Below, one piece after another: positions 44,920 to 53,799 of a stretch of DNA of 64,000 bases. The notes under the pieces are model-generated. The model ran no database searches and was not told the origin of the DNA. It saw only the letters and a list, made by a program, of their open reading frames with translations. The position numbers and the translations under genes were made by a program. Each line of letters starts with the position of its first letter. The stretch's first letter is position 1. This stretch comes from an uncultured Mucispirillum sp. (GTDB lineage Bacteria; Chrysiogenota; Deferribacteres; Deferribacterales; Mucispirillaceae), in assembly GCA_944325215.1 (NCBI GenBank), contig CALUZC010000010.1:19186-83185 (forward strand), read 5' to 3'.

Positions 44920-45109
44920 TATAAATTACAACATAAGATTATTATAATAAACTATATTATAATGTATGGCTCATAAGTAATTAAAAAAATTTTTAACATT
45001 TATAAAAATATTTATATTATTTAAATAAAGCGATATTAGGATACTTTCAATGTAATAATGAAGTGCTGCAAATAAAATTATAAATATAATAAAAATATAT
45101 TTTGCTGTA

Positions 45110-45139
45110 AAAAAAGCAGGTTTTTACACCTGCTTTTTT
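45110..45139. terminator. Bidirectional terminator between exported-protein module and hslU
   Basis: AAAAAAGCAGGT pairs with ACCTGCTTTTTT, with A and T tracts on both sides, so it can end transcripts from either direction. The sequence is nearly the same as at 43070-43097. Confidence 0.9.
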
Positions 45140-45146
45140 ATTATAA

Positions 45147-46487
45147 TTAAAGTATATATTTACTTAAATCAACATTTGTGCTGATTTCCCCTAATTTATC
45201 CTGCACATAATCAGCATTTATAATCACTTCGCCAGATACATTTTCAGGAGCTTCAAAAGCTATATCTTCAACTAATTTTTCCATAATAGTATGAAGCCTT
45301 CTAGCACCAATATTTTCGTTAGTAGAGTTTACTTTGCAGGCAATTTCAGCAATTGCATCAATGCCATCATCAGTATATATAATAGAAACATTATCAGCTT
45401 TTAAAAGTGCAGCATATTGTTTTGTAATGGCATTTTCCGGCTCTTTTAATATACATAAGAAATCTTCTTTAGTTAAAGCATCAAGTTCTACTCTAATAGG
45501 AAAACGTCCCTGTAGTTCTGGTATCAAATCAGAAGGTTTTGCCATAGAAAAAGCACCTGCTGCTATAAAAAGTATATGGTCAGTTTTTACTATACCATAT
45601 TTTGTATTAACAGTGGAGCCTTCTACAATAGGCAGTAAATCACGCTGCACCCCTTCCCTTGAAACATCACCACCTCTGCTTGATGAGGTGGAAGAAGAAC
45701 AAATTTTATCTATTTCATCAAGAAATACAATACCAGACTGTTCAACACGTTTTAATGCAGTGCTTTTTACATCGTCCATATCAATAAGCCTGTTTAACTC
45801 TTGGTTTTCTAAAATAGAGCGTGCTTCACTTATTTTTATTTTCCTGCGTTTTTTCTTTTGTGGAAACATATTTTTCATCATATCATTTAAATCAACGCCC
45901 ATATCTTGAAAGCCTGCATTTGTTAAAACTTCAATATGAGGTGTAGGCTCATCAACATCTATTTCGATAAACCTGTCATCAAGCTCGCCATTTTTAAGTT
46001 TTTCTTTCATTTTTTCTCTTGAATCACTGCCTGTGCTTTCATGGCCGTCTAAAGAATAAGTAATAGGTTTTGGTGGCAGCAATATATCTAATATTTTTTC
46101 TTCTACAAGCTGTTTTGCTTTTTCAAGATGCACTTCTTTCTGTTCAGCTTTTACCATATTTACGCCGATTTCTACTAAATCCCTAATCATAGATTCCACA
46201 TCTCTGCCCACATAACCTACTTCTGTATATTTACTTGCTTCAACCTTAATAAAAGGAGATTTTGTAAGACGGGCAAGACGCCTTGCAATTTCTGTTTTAC
46301 CAACACCAGTGGAGCCTATCATTATAATATTTTTAGGTGTAATCTCATCTTGTATTTTTTCAGGCAGCTGCAGCCTTCTCCAACGGTTTCTTAAAGCAAC
46401 AGCAACTGCTTTTTTAGCATTTTTTTGCCCTACAATATATTTATTAAGTTCATCTACAATAGCTTTCGGTGTAAGATGTTCTGCCAT
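45147..46487 (-). CDS. hslU: ATP-dependent protease ATPase subunit HslU
   Basis: The 446-residue AAA+ unfoldase feeds substrates to HslV. It has [24 protein letters not shown] at the N-terminus, Walker [10 protein letters not shown], the pore loop region [16 protein letters not shown], an I-domain (about residues 110-240), Walker [12 protein letters not shown], sensor-2 region [16 protein letters not shown], and a C-terminal tail ending in DLSKYIL, which docks into HslV. TAAGGAG lies 8 bp before the start. The gene follows hslV after 10 bp on the same strand. Confidence 0.97.
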   Translation of the reverse strand: MAEHLTPKAIVDELNKYIVGQKNAKKAVAVALRNRWRRLQLPEKIQDEITPKNIIMIGSTGVGKTEIARRLARLTKSPFIKVEASKYTEVGYVGRDVESMIRDLVEIGVNMVKAEQKEVHLEKAKQLVEEKILDILLPPKPITYSLDGHESTGSDSREKMKEKLKNGELDDRFIEIDVDEPTPHIEVLTNAGFQDMGVDLNDMMKNMFPQKKKRRKIKISEARSILENQELNRLIDMDDVKSTALKRVEQSGIVFLDEIDKICSSSTSSSRGGDVSREGVQRDLLPIVEGSTVNTKYGIVKTDHILFIAAGAFSMAKPSDLIPELQGRFPIRVELDALTKEDFLCILKEPENAITKQYAALLKADNVSIIYTDDGIDAIAEIACKVNSTNENIGARRLHTIMEKLVEDIAFEAPENVSGEVIINADYVQDKLGEISTNVDLSKYIL

Positions 46488-46497
46488 TATTTTCTCC

Positions 46498-47043
46498 TTA
46501 TAATTCTTCTATTATCACATTTCTATTAGTATAAATACAAATTGAACCTGCAATATTTATAGCTTTTTCAGCTATTTCTTTTGGGCTAAGGTCAGTATTT
46601 TCAAGTAAAGCACGCCCTGCTGATAGTGCATAAGGCCCACCTGAACCAATAGCAGTAACGCCATCATCAGGTTCAATAATATCGCCAGTGCCTGAAAGCA
46701 CAAAAGTATCTTTAATATCAGCCACTATCATCATAGCTTCTAATTTTCTTAAATATCTATCACTTCTCCAGTCTTTAGCAAGTTCAACAGCAGCACGTGC
46801 AAGCTGATTATTACTTTCTTTCAGTTTTGCTTCAAAGCGTTCCATTAAAGTAAAAGCATCAGCAGCAGAGCCAGCAAAACCACATATTACACTGCCGCCT
46901 GCTAAACGGCGAACTTTTCTAGCATTATCTTTCATAACAGTATTACCAAAAGTAACCTGTCCATCACCTGCCATAGCAACTTTTTCGCCTCTTCTAACTG
47001 CAACTATTGTGGTAGCTTGTATTGTATTGGGATTATGTTCCAT
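46498..47043 (-). CDS. hslV: ATP-dependent protease peptidase subunit HslV
   Basis: This 181-residue proteasome-like Ntn hydrolase degrades proteins delivered by HslU. The catalytic Thr begins the mature chain at [21 protein letters not shown], but here ten residues ([10 protein letters not shown]) precede it, longer than the one to six residues usual in HslV, so autocatalytic or aminopeptidase removal is needed. [15 protein letters not shown] and the Lys in the segment NARKVRRL agree with the family. The start has GAGG 6 bp upstream, and no in-frame ATG exists closer to the Thr. Confidence 0.96.
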   Translation of the reverse strand: MEHNPNTIQATTIVAVRRGEKVAMAGDGQVTFGNTVMKDNARKVRRLAGGSVICGFAGSAADAFTLMERFEAKLKESNNQLARAAVELAKDWRSDRYLRKLEAMMIVADIKDTFVLSGTGDIIEPDDGVTAIGSGGPYALSAGRALLENTDLSPKEIAEKAINIAGSICIYTNRNVIIEEL

Positions 47044-47204
47044 ATTTACCTCAAAAAATTATAGTCAATATAAATGTATTATAATATATAAATAAGTTAC
47101 AAAGATGTCAAACTTATAAATTAATACATATATAATTTTTTTATAATTGTATATGTAATAGTTTTATGATATCATGCTAAATAATATAATATAACAGGAT
47201 AAGT

Positions 47205-47846
47205 ATGAAAAAGTTTTTTATATTTTTATATATATTATTTTTTTCTATAAATTTACATGCTAATGAAACTAATAAAAATTTTTTTAAATATGTAGATAAT
47301 GGTAATACAGAAAAAGTAGTGGAATATTTAAATAATGGTGTTAATATAAACGCACAGGATATAAATGGAAAAACAGCACTGATGACTGCAGTATATAATA
47401 ATGATGTATATATGGTAAGAACGCTTATGAAATATAATCCTGATGTAAATATACAGGATAAATCAAAAAATTCACCTTTTTTATATGCTGGAGCAAAAGG
47501 CTATCTAGATATTTTAAAGTTAATATATAAAAAAGCAGATACAAGAAATGTTGTAAATATATATGGTGGTAATGCATTAATTCCAGCCTGTGAAAAAGGT
47601 CATTTAGATACTGTAATTTTTTTACTGGAAAATACAGACATAAATGTAAACCATATAAATAAGCTTAGCTGGACAGCACTTTTAGAAGTAACAGTTTTAG
47701 GAAATGATAATAAAAATTATCAAGAAATTGTAAAGGTTTTACTAAAACATGGAGCAGATAAAAATATTAAGGATAATAGTGGAAAGACAGCACTAGATTA
47801 TGCAAAAGAAAGAAATTTAAAAAATATAGAAAGGTTGTTATTGTAA
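47205..47846 (+). CDS. Exported ankyrin-repeat protein
   Basis: The 213-residue product has a signal peptide (MKKFFIFLYILFFSINLHA) and about five ankyrin repeats (residues about 28-213), with signatures such as NINAQDINGKTALMTAVYN, LIPACEKGHLDTVIFLL and NIKDNSGKTALDYAKER. Ankyrin repeats bind proteins; exported forms in Gram-negative bacteria are often periplasmic partners of catalases or toxins. No such partner is adjacent: the next gene, 1 bp downstream, starts the LPS group, so co-transcription may be accidental. Confidence 0.85.
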   Translation: MKKFFIFLYILFFSINLHANETNKNFFKYVDNGNTEKVVEYLNNGVNINAQDINGKTALMTAVYNNDVYMVRTLMKYNPDVNIQDKSKNSPFLYAGAKGYLDILKLIYKKADTRNVVNIYGGNALIPACEKGHLDTVIFLLENTDINVNHINKLSWTALLEVTVLGNDNKNYQEIVKVLLKHGADKNIKDNSGKTALDYAKERNLKNIERLLL

Positions 47847-47847
47847 T

Positions 47848-48507
47848 ATGCAGGAAAAGAAAATTACATTGGGAAGAAAAATAGGTTTTTGGATTGTTTA
47901 TTTTTTGGGAACATTATTTGTAAAAACATGGCGTATGAAAAATATAAACAATGAAGCATTTATTAAGTGCAGGCAGGAAGGCAAAAGCCCAGTATTAGTT
48001 TTGTGGCATGATTCATTACTGCCTATGGCATTTAGTCATTATAAAAATGATATTGCCACAATAGCTTCTGATTCTAAAGATGGGGAATTAATTACATATA
48101 TCCTTAAGAAATGGGGTTTTTCTGTTGCTCGTGGCTCATCAACACGGGGTGGGCTTAAAGCTGCCATGAATATTATAAAAAACTGCAGAAATGATAAACG
48201 CCCTGCTGCTATTACTGTTGATGGTCCAAAAGGACCACGTCATGAAGTAAAAAGTGGTGCCGTATTTATTGCTAAAAATCTTGATAAGATAATATTTGTG
48301 CTTACATTAAAAACAGATAGTTTTATACGTTTTAACAGCTGGGATAAATTTATCCTTCCAAAACCATTTGCTAAAATAGAAGTGTGGTATTCTGATGCTT
48401 TTTATGTAAGTGATGCAAAAGATGAAGCTTCGCTTAAAGCAGATACAGAAAGGCTGCAAAATTATATGCTAATGAAAACAGAAGAAATCTGTAAAGAATT
48501 TGTATGA
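47848..48507 (+). CDS. DUF374 lysophospholipid acyltransferase-family protein
   Basis: The 219-residue protein matches DUF374 (LPLAT-like) with one N-terminal membrane-associated helix. Conserved stretches are VLVLWHDSLLPMAF (HxxxxP, a variant acyltransferase His box), IATIASDSKDGELI, VARGSSTRGGLKAAMNII and ITVDGPKGPRHEVKSGAVFIA. DUF374 genes commonly sit beside waaA and are thought to act in lipid A or surface glycolipid assembly, but their reaction is not established. It is followed by waaA and an LpxL-like gene in the same direction. Confidence 0.85.
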   Translation: MQEKKITLGRKIGFWIVYFLGTLFVKTWRMKNINNEAFIKCRQEGKSPVLVLWHDSLLPMAFSHYKNDIATIASDSKDGELITYILKKWGFSVARGSSTRGGLKAAMNIIKNCRNDKRPAAITVDGPKGPRHEVKSGAVFIAKNLDKIIFVLTLKTDSFIRFNSWDKFILPKPFAKIEVWYSDAFYVSDAKDEASLKADTERLQNYMLMKTEEICKEFV

Positions 48508-48522
48508 TACTTGCGAGAATTT

Positions 48523-49749
48523 ATGAAATTATTGCTTATTATTTATAATTTTATACTTGTATTTGTTACACCATTTGCTGCTTTTATAATGTATTTTATA
48601 ATGCGTTCAAAAAATAAACACCAGTATTTTTTTGAAAGGTTTGGTTTTATCAAAACTGGTGATTTCAGCCCTAAAAAAAGTATATGGTTTCACTGTGCCA
48701 GTGTAGGTGAAGTTCGCAGTATAAAAAATATTGTAGATAATATCCGTCAAAATCACAGTGATTACAGCATAATTATTACAACTATGACGGCAACAGGCAG
48801 AAAGACTGCTTATGATTATATTAAGGCAGACAAGGCTTTTTTACTGCCTATTGAAAATGGCAATGCTTTTTCAAAAATTATATCTTATATGAATGTAGCA
48901 TGCTTAATAATTGTAGATACAGAATTATGGCCTAATCTAATATTTACAGCCTCTAAAAAAATACCTGTTTTTTTAATTAATGCAAGAATTTCTGATAAAA
49001 CATATAAAACATATAAAAAATATAAGTTTATATTCAAAAAAGTTCTTAATAGTTTTAGTGCCATATTTACAAAAAGCCCGCTTGATGAAGAACGTTTTAT
49101 ATCTATTACAGGAACGGATAAAAAAGTATTAAATGCAGGCAATATAAAATTCCAAGAAAGAAAGAAAAAAGAAGATGTGAAAGTAATAGATAGTTTAAAA
49201 GATTATAAATTTTTACTGCTTGCTTCCACCCATGAAAAAGAGGAAGACATGCTATTATCATATATGGATAAACAAATGTATGGATATGATAAAATTGTAA
49301 TAGTTCCACGCCATATAGAACGAAGTTTATCAATAAAAAATATGGTTGGAGATAAAGGATATACATGTTCATTATACAGTGAAAATGACTTATCAAAACA
49401 AGTGATTATAATTGATGCTTTTGGTATGCTTGAAAGCCTTTATTTAATGGCAGATAAAATTTTTATAGGTGGTTCACTTATAAAAATAGGTGGTCATAAT
49501 ATATATGAAGCTTTGCAGTTTGAAAAAATAGTTGCCACAGGAAGCAATATGTTTTCATTTAAAGAAATATATGATAAAGCAAAGCAATATAATTTAGTTA
49601 CAACTATTGAAAATAAAGATGATTTTATAGAATATATAAAAAATACAGAAAATAATGCTAATTTTAACGAGTTTTTTACTGAGATTGATAAAGATAACAG
49701 CCAAACTTTATCAATAATAATGGAAACAATAGGAACAGTTTTAAATTAG
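48523..49749 (+). CDS. waaA: 3-deoxy-D-manno-octulosonic acid transferase WaaA
   Basis: The product (408 residues from the ATG at 48523) is a GT30 glycosyltransferase that adds Kdo to lipid IVA on the inner face of the cytoplasmic membrane. It has an N-terminal membrane anchor (KLLLIIYNFILVFVTPFAA), the acceptor-side motif SIWFHCASVGEVRS, IIITTMTATGRKTA, VDTELWPNLI and INARISDKTYK, and a C-terminal GT-B half with GGSLIKIGGHNIYEAL, typical of Kdo transferases. ATG 48523 is preferred over a TTG at 48511, which has no ribosome site. Whether it adds one or two Kdo cannot be told. Confidence 0.94.
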   Translation: MKLLLIIYNFILVFVTPFAAFIMYFIMRSKNKHQYFFERFGFIKTGDFSPKKSIWFHCASVGEVRSIKNIVDNIRQNHSDYSIIITTMTATGRKTAYDYIKADKAFLLPIENGNAFSKIISYMNVACLIIVDTELWPNLIFTASKKIPVFLINARISDKTYKTYKKYKFIFKKVLNSFSAIFTKSPLDEERFISITGTDKKVLNAGNIKFQERKKKEDVKVIDSLKDYKFLLLASTHEKEEDMLLSYMDKQMYGYDKIVIVPRHIERSLSIKNMVGDKGYTCSLYSENDLSKQVIIIDAFGMLESLYLMADKIFIGGSLIKIGGHNIYEALQFEKIVATGSNMFSFKEIYDKAKQYNLVTTIENKDDFIEYIKNTENNANFNEFFTEIDKDNSQTLSIIMETIGTVLN

Positions 49750-49767
49750 AAATGGAGCAGTAAAATA

Positions 49768-50676
49768 ATGTTACTTTACTGGGTTTTAAAACCAATATTT
49801 TTTATATTAGAGCATACTCCAAGGTGTATATTGGTAGGTATGGCAAAATTTATGTCATTTTGTTTATGGCACGCATCAAGTGACAGAAGGCATGTAGCAA
49901 TAACAAATGCAAAAATCTTAGGTGCAAAAAACCCTGTAAAAACTGCCAGGAAGTCATTTGATTATACGTTCATGGCTTATATTGATATATTTTTTGCCCA
50001 CAGGATAGATAAGAAATTTGTATCAAAATATGTGGAGATAGAAGATATAGAAAGGTATGAAAAATTAAAATCAGAGTATAAAGATATAGCATTTATTAGT
50101 GGTCATTTTGGTGCATGGTCATTAATGGCAACTATTGCGTATCAAATTGCAGGTATAAAGCTTATTACAATAGGTCGTTCTACAAAAAATTTTGCAATAG
50201 ATAAACTATTAGATGTGCTTAGAAATTTTGAAGGTATAAAATATGTTACTCACAGGGGAGCAATGGAAAAACTTCCTGAATATATTAAGCAGGGCTATAT
50301 GCCGGGAGTTTATATTGACCATACAGCTATGGGCAAAGACTGTATTAATGCAAATTTTTGTGGCTATAAAGTTCCAGTAATTGCAGGCATACCTGCACTT
50401 TGTATTAGGAAAAATTATCCTGCTATATTTTTCTTTACATTATATAATGGGAAAAAATTCAAAGTAATAGTTAAAAATCCGATATTTCCAGATACAACAC
50501 TAAAACCAAAGGAAAGAATTATAAAATTTATAGAAGATATAAATAAGGTATATGAAGAAGTTTACAAGCAGTATCCAGAACAGTGGTATTTAATTCACAG
50601 GCGATTTAAAAGGGTGGAATTAGAAGACGGCTCATTAAGTGGATACGTTTATGAAAAGGGGGTAGATAATGAATGA
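49768..50676 (+). CDS. LpxL-like lipid A acyltransferase homologue with altered catalytic motif
   Basis: The 302-residue protein belongs to the HtrB/LpxL/LpxM family, which transfers secondary acyl chains to Kdo2-lipid IVA. It has an N-terminal hydrophobic stretch, the Arg/Asp region HVAITNAKILG, the acyltransferase box ISGHFGAWSLMA, and GVYIDHTAMGKDCINANFCG in place of the usual 'DQ...G....F.G'. The box normally reads HX4E/D (for example HFGNWE), but here the acidic residue is Ser, which would remove the catalytic acid. It follows waaA and overlaps gmhB by 8 bp. It may be a divergent enzyme with another acid or an inactive homologue. Confidence 0.85.
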   Translation: MLLYWVLKPIFFILEHTPRCILVGMAKFMSFCLWHASSDRRHVAITNAKILGAKNPVKTARKSFDYTFMAYIDIFFAHRIDKKFVSKYVEIEDIERYEKLKSEYKDIAFISGHFGAWSLMATIAYQIAGIKLITIGRSTKNFAIDKLLDVLRNFEGIKYVTHRGAMEKLPEYIKQGYMPGVYIDHTAMGKDCINANFCGYKVPVIAGIPALCIRKNYPAIFFFTLYNGKKFKVIVKNPIFPDTTLKPKERIIKFIEDINKVYEEVYKQYPEQWYLIHRRFKRVELEDGSLSGYVYEKGVDNE

Positions 50677-51244
50677 ATATAAAGGTGTAGTATTTTTAGA
50701 CAGAGATGGCACAATAAATTATGATGCAGGCTATATTAACCATATAGATAATTTTATTATGTACCCATACGCTGCTCAGGCCATAAGAATGTTAAATAAG
50801 AGTGGCTATTATGTAATAGTAATAACAAACCAGTCAGGGCTTGGCAGAGGTTTTTTTAATGAAGAAACATTGGAAGAAATACATAATTATATGGTAAAAA
50901 CACTAAAAGAACAGGGGGCTGTAATAGATGGTATATATTTCTGCCCACATGATCCCAATGCAAAAATAGAAAAATATAAAGCAGTGTGTAACTGTAGAAA
51001 GCCAGAAACTGGGCTTGTGGAGATGGCTTTTAAAGATTTTAATATTGATAAGTCAAATATGTATTTTATAGGAGATAAGCATTCAGATATTTTATCTGGT
51101 CATAAATCGGGCTGTAAAACCATAATGGTAAAAACAGGTTATGGGCAGGGTGATTTAATAAATAAATCTCACAAATGGGAAGTAAAACCAGATAATATTG
51201 CTAACACATTATTAGACGCTGTAAAATTAATTGTTAAAAATTAA
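50669..51244 (+). CDS. gmhB: D-glycero-D-manno-heptose-1,7-bisphosphate 7-phosphatase
   Basis: This 191-residue HAD-family phosphatase removes the C7 phosphate in ADP-heptose synthesis for LPS inner core (or S-layer glycans). It shows the nucleophile motif FLDRDGTINYDAGYI, ITNQSGLGRG, the zinc loop CPHDPNAKIEKYKAVCNCRK with three Cys and one His, and the final GDKHSDILSGHKSGCKTIMV. The start overlaps the end of the LpxL-like gene by 8 bp, implying coupled translation. Other heptose genes (gmhA, hldE) are not in the window. Confidence 0.93.
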   Translation: MNEYKGVVFLDRDGTINYDAGYINHIDNFIMYPYAAQAIRMLNKSGYYVIVITNQSGLGRGFFNEETLEEIHNYMVKTLKEQGAVIDGIYFCPHDPNAKIEKYKAVCNCRKPETGLVEMAFKDFNIDKSNMYFIGDKHSDILSGHKSGCKTIMVKTGYGQGDLINKSHKWEVKPDNIANTLLDAVKLIVKN

Positions 51245-51253
51245 ATATAGTTC

Positions 51254-51282
51254 TTGAAAAAAACACTAATATGTAATAATAT
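51254..51282 (+). promoter_or_regulatory. Promoter of rhodanese gene
   Basis: TTGAAA (51254-51259), a 17-bp spacer and TAATAT (51277-51282) lie 24 bp before the start codon at 51307. Confidence 0.55.
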
Positions 51283-51306
51283 AGTCTTAGCAGTTAATGA
51301 GGTTTT

Positions 51307-51705
51307 ATGATGAACGTGAGGACAAGCATAATCAAGTTTTGCTTAGTAGTTTGTGTATTAATTCCATATACTGCAAAGGCAGAAGTAGAAAATATTGATG
51401 TTAATCAGGCATCAAAGTATATATCATCTGGAGAGTATATTTTAGTAGATGTTAGGCAGGCAAGGGAGTTTGCTTCAGGTCACATTAAGGGTGCTGTAAA
51501 TATTGATTATTATGATGATAATTTCAGCACTATATTTGAAAAACAATTTCCTGATAAAACTAAAACTTACATATTATACTGTCGAAGTGGTGCAAGAAGT
51601 ATGTATGCGGCAGATATGTTACAAAAACTTGGATATAAAAATTTAAAAAATATGCAGGGTGGTATTTTATTGTGGCAGTCTGTAGGAAAGGATATCGAGA
51701 AGTAG
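51307..51705 (+). CDS. Periplasmic rhodanese-domain protein
   Basis: This 132-residue protein has a signal peptide (about residues 1-25, ending TAKAE) and a single rhodanese domain. The active-site loop YCRSGARS carries the catalytic Cys, and VDVRQAREFASGHIKGAVNI is the usual substrate-side segment. Single-domain periplasmic rhodaneses transfer sulfane sulfur and are common in anaerobes using polysulfide or thiosulfate; that role is inferred. It precedes a receiver-domain gene by 6 bp. Confidence 0.92.
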   Translation: MMNVRTSIIKFCLVVCVLIPYTAKAEVENIDVNQASKYISSGEYILVDVRQAREFASGHIKGAVNIDYYDDNFSTIFEKQFPDKTKTYILYCRSGARSMYAADMLQKLGYKNLKNMQGGILLWQSVGKDIEK

Positions 51706-51711
51706 TGTCAT

Positions 51712-52092
51712 ATGGTGGATATGGTTGTGAGCTATGAAAAATTAAAAGAAATAACAGTGCTTTATGTTGAAGATGAGGACATGATGCGTGAATCTGTTGT
51801 TACGCTTCTAAAAAGAAGATTTAAGGAAGTTCTTGTGGCGTGCAACGGTGCTGAAGCACTTGATATTTTTAAAAAAAATAAGGTTGATATTATTATAACA
51901 GATTTACAGATGCCTGTTATGGACGGTATGGAGCTGTCAAAACATATTAGGGAAATAAACAGCACACCAATAGTGGTAGTATCAGCATTTAACGATGATA
52001 GTCACCAAGTTCCAGAAGCTGACGGCAGGCTTTTAAAACCAATTAGAAAAAATGACTTACTAGATATGGTTTTAGAGTGTGTAAGCAGGTAA
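51712..52092 (+). CDS. CheY-like single-domain response regulator
   Basis: The 126-residue product is a receiver with acidic pocket EDED (residues about 20-23), phospho-acceptor Asp in DIIITDLQMPVMDG, Ser in PIVVVSAFND and Lys in GRLLKPIRKNDLL. It lacks an output domain. The alpha4-beta5 region is shortened compared with canonical receivers, and the usual KP motif is preserved (LLKPI). The start is uncertain: ATG 51712 or ATG 51721 could be used and neither has a good ribosome site. It lies 6 bp after the rhodanese gene and may be expressed with it. Confidence 0.88.
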   Translation: MVDMVVSYEKLKEITVLYVEDEDMMRESVVTLLKRRFKEVLVACNGAEALDIFKKNKVDIIITDLQMPVMDGMELSKHIREINSTPIVVVSAFNDDSHQVPEADGRLLKPIRKNDLLDMVLECVSR

Positions 52093-52105
52093 TATTAGCC
52101 AGATT

Positions 52106-52408
52106 CTATATGCCGTAAGCTTTTCTTAACATATTTTCAGAGTTTTCTTTTATTAAGTTACTAAAAAGCCTTACAATTCTTTTATTGTCTTCTACATTAT
52201 TACCTTTTGCAATATTATCTAGTGCATTGCTGATAATTTTATCAACATAAATTTTAGTAGGAACACTAATAGTTTTAAGGCTGCTTTGGTAAATATCATC
52301 AGGATTTTGATTATTTGATAAGGCTAATTCATCATTAGATGCTTTCATTTCTTTTGTATAGCTATTGTTTTCAAGTAATGAAGCAGTATTTACATTTTGG
52401 ATAACCAT
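52106..52408 (-). CDS. Small hypothetical protein
   Basis: The 100-residue product (start at the Met at 52408, where GAGG lies 6 bp upstream; a Met four codons earlier overlaps the ribosome site) is not recognised. It is polar at the N-terminus with many Asn/Ser and helical in the second half (YVDKIISNALDNIAKG ... RIVRLFSNLIKENSENMLRKAYG). There is no signal peptide or membrane segment. It is convergent with the receiver gene, with a 13-bp gap. The composition resembles small flagella- or secretion-associated proteins, but I cannot support a function. Confidence 0.5.
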   Translation of the reverse strand: MVIQNVNTASLLENNSYTKEMKASNDELALSNNQNPDDIYQSSLKTISVPTKIYVDKIISNALDNIAKGNNVEDNKRIVRLFSNLIKENSENMLRKAYGI

Positions 52409-52571
52409 AAAACACCTCATATAATATATAATAAAAAATCCTTATCAAAATACATGCCAAAAAATATATAAATATAAGAATATATTAAATATTATATTGA
52501 AATATAAAATAAAACTTTATTTTTTCAGTTATATATAATATTATATGAATAATTAAAAAAATGGAGTAGAT

Positions 52572-53153
52572 ATGAAACGAGAATATGAAGGCAGCCGCCA
52601 CACAAAAGAAACCCAAATTGATATTACACTTAATCTTGATAAATATGATTATAAAATAAATACTGGTGTAGGTTTTTTTGACCATATGTTAGAGCTTTTT
52701 GCACATCATGGTTTATTTAGTATAAAGATTAATGCAAAAGGTGATACTCATATAGACTGCCATCATTTAGTAGAAGATACAGGTATTTTATTAGGGCAGG
52801 CATTTTACCATGCAGCAGGAAATAAAAAAGGTATCAGGCGTTATGGTAATATTGTAATACCAATGGACGAAGTGCTTGTAGAATGTGTTATAGATTTTGG
52901 CGGCCGTCCTTATTTCTCATATAATCTTGAATTCCAAACTCCAAAATGTGGTGATTTTGATACGGAGTTAGTAGAAGAATTTTTCAGAGCTTTTGCTTAC
53001 AATGCAAAAGTCAATCTTCATTTAATAATGCGTCATGGTGGTAACTCTCACCATGTATCAGAAGCAGCTTTTAAGGCTTGTGCAAGAGCTATGCGTCAAG
53101 CATTGACTATAGAAAACGACAGGCTTATGTCTACAAAAGGAATAATTGAATAA
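52572..53153 (+). CDS. hisB: Imidazoleglycerol-phosphate dehydratase
   Basis: The 193-residue enzyme dehydrates imidazoleglycerol phosphate in histidine synthesis. It has both halves of the pseudo-symmetric fold with Mn-binding motifs: GVGFFDHMLELFAHHG and DCHHLVEDTGILLGQA in the first half, and RHGGNSHHVSEAAFKACARAMRQA in the second. It is the monofunctional dehydratase, without the phosphatase domain found in enterobacteria. It heads a tight run with hisH (2 bp) and hisA (29 bp). Confidence 0.97.
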   Translation: MKREYEGSRHTKETQIDITLNLDKYDYKINTGVGFFDHMLELFAHHGLFSIKINAKGDTHIDCHHLVEDTGILLGQAFYHAAGNKKGIRRYGNIVIPMDEVLVECVIDFGGRPYFSYNLEFQTPKCGDFDTELVEEFFRAFAYNAKVNLHLIMRHGGNSHHVSEAAFKACARAMRQALTIENDRLMSTKGIIE

Positions 53154-53155
53154 TT

Positions 53156-53770
53156 ATGATAACGATTATAGATTTTGGTGCAGGTAATTTAAGAAGTGTT
53201 CAAAAATCCATAGAGTATGTTGGGTTTGAAGCTGAAATTACAGATGATGCAGAGATTGTAAGAAAAGCTACCCATTTAGTTTTTCCGGGCAATGGTGCTT
53301 TTGGCGACTGTATATCTGCTATGGGTAAACTTGGGCTTATTTCAGCAGTGGAAGAAGTAATAAAAAAAGGTAACCCTTTTCTAGGTATATGTATTGGCAT
53401 GCAGGCTTTATTTGAAAAAAGCTATGAGTTTGGTGTTCATAATGGGCTTTCCTATATAAAGGGTGTTGTAAAAAGATTTCCAGATGAACTACTTAAAGAA
53501 GGTATGAAAATTCCACATACAGGCTGGAATAGTGTTCATTTTAATGAAAATCACCCTGTATTTCGTGGTATTAAGCAGGATTCATATTTTTATTTTGTCC
53601 ATTCATATTATGCAGAATGTGGTAATAAAGAGAATATTTTAGGAACAACAAATTATGGAATTGATTTTGTATCAGCAGTAACTTATGAAAACATAACTGG
53701 TGTTCAGTTTCACCCAGAAAAAAGCCAGCAGGCAGGCTTAAAATTATTGGAAAATTTTTGTAATTTATAA
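53156..53770 (+). CDS. hisH: Imidazole glycerol phosphate synthase glutaminase subunit
   Basis: The 204-residue class I glutamine amidotransferase supplies ammonia to HisF in histidine synthesis. The nucleophile elbow is LGICIGMQALF (catalytic Cys) and the His-Glu pair is in GVQFHPEKSQ. The oxyanion strand VFPGNGAF is present in its HisH-specific form. The partner hisF is not in the window, although hisA follows immediately. Confidence 0.97.
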   Translation: MITIIDFGAGNLRSVQKSIEYVGFEAEITDDAEIVRKATHLVFPGNGAFGDCISAMGKLGLISAVEEVIKKGNPFLGICIGMQALFEKSYEFGVHNGLSYIKGVVKRFPDELLKEGMKIPHTGWNSVHFNENHPVFRGIKQDSYFYFVHSYYAECGNKENILGTTNYGIDFVSAVTYENITGVQFHPEKSQQAGLKLLENFCNL

Positions 53771-53799
53771 TCATATACAAATTATTTGAGGTTTGAGAG

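Noticed and set aside
45334..45909. 191-residue plus-strand ORF inside hslU
   Set aside because: It is the antisense shadow of a highly conserved gene; the sequence resembles no protein and has no ribosome site.
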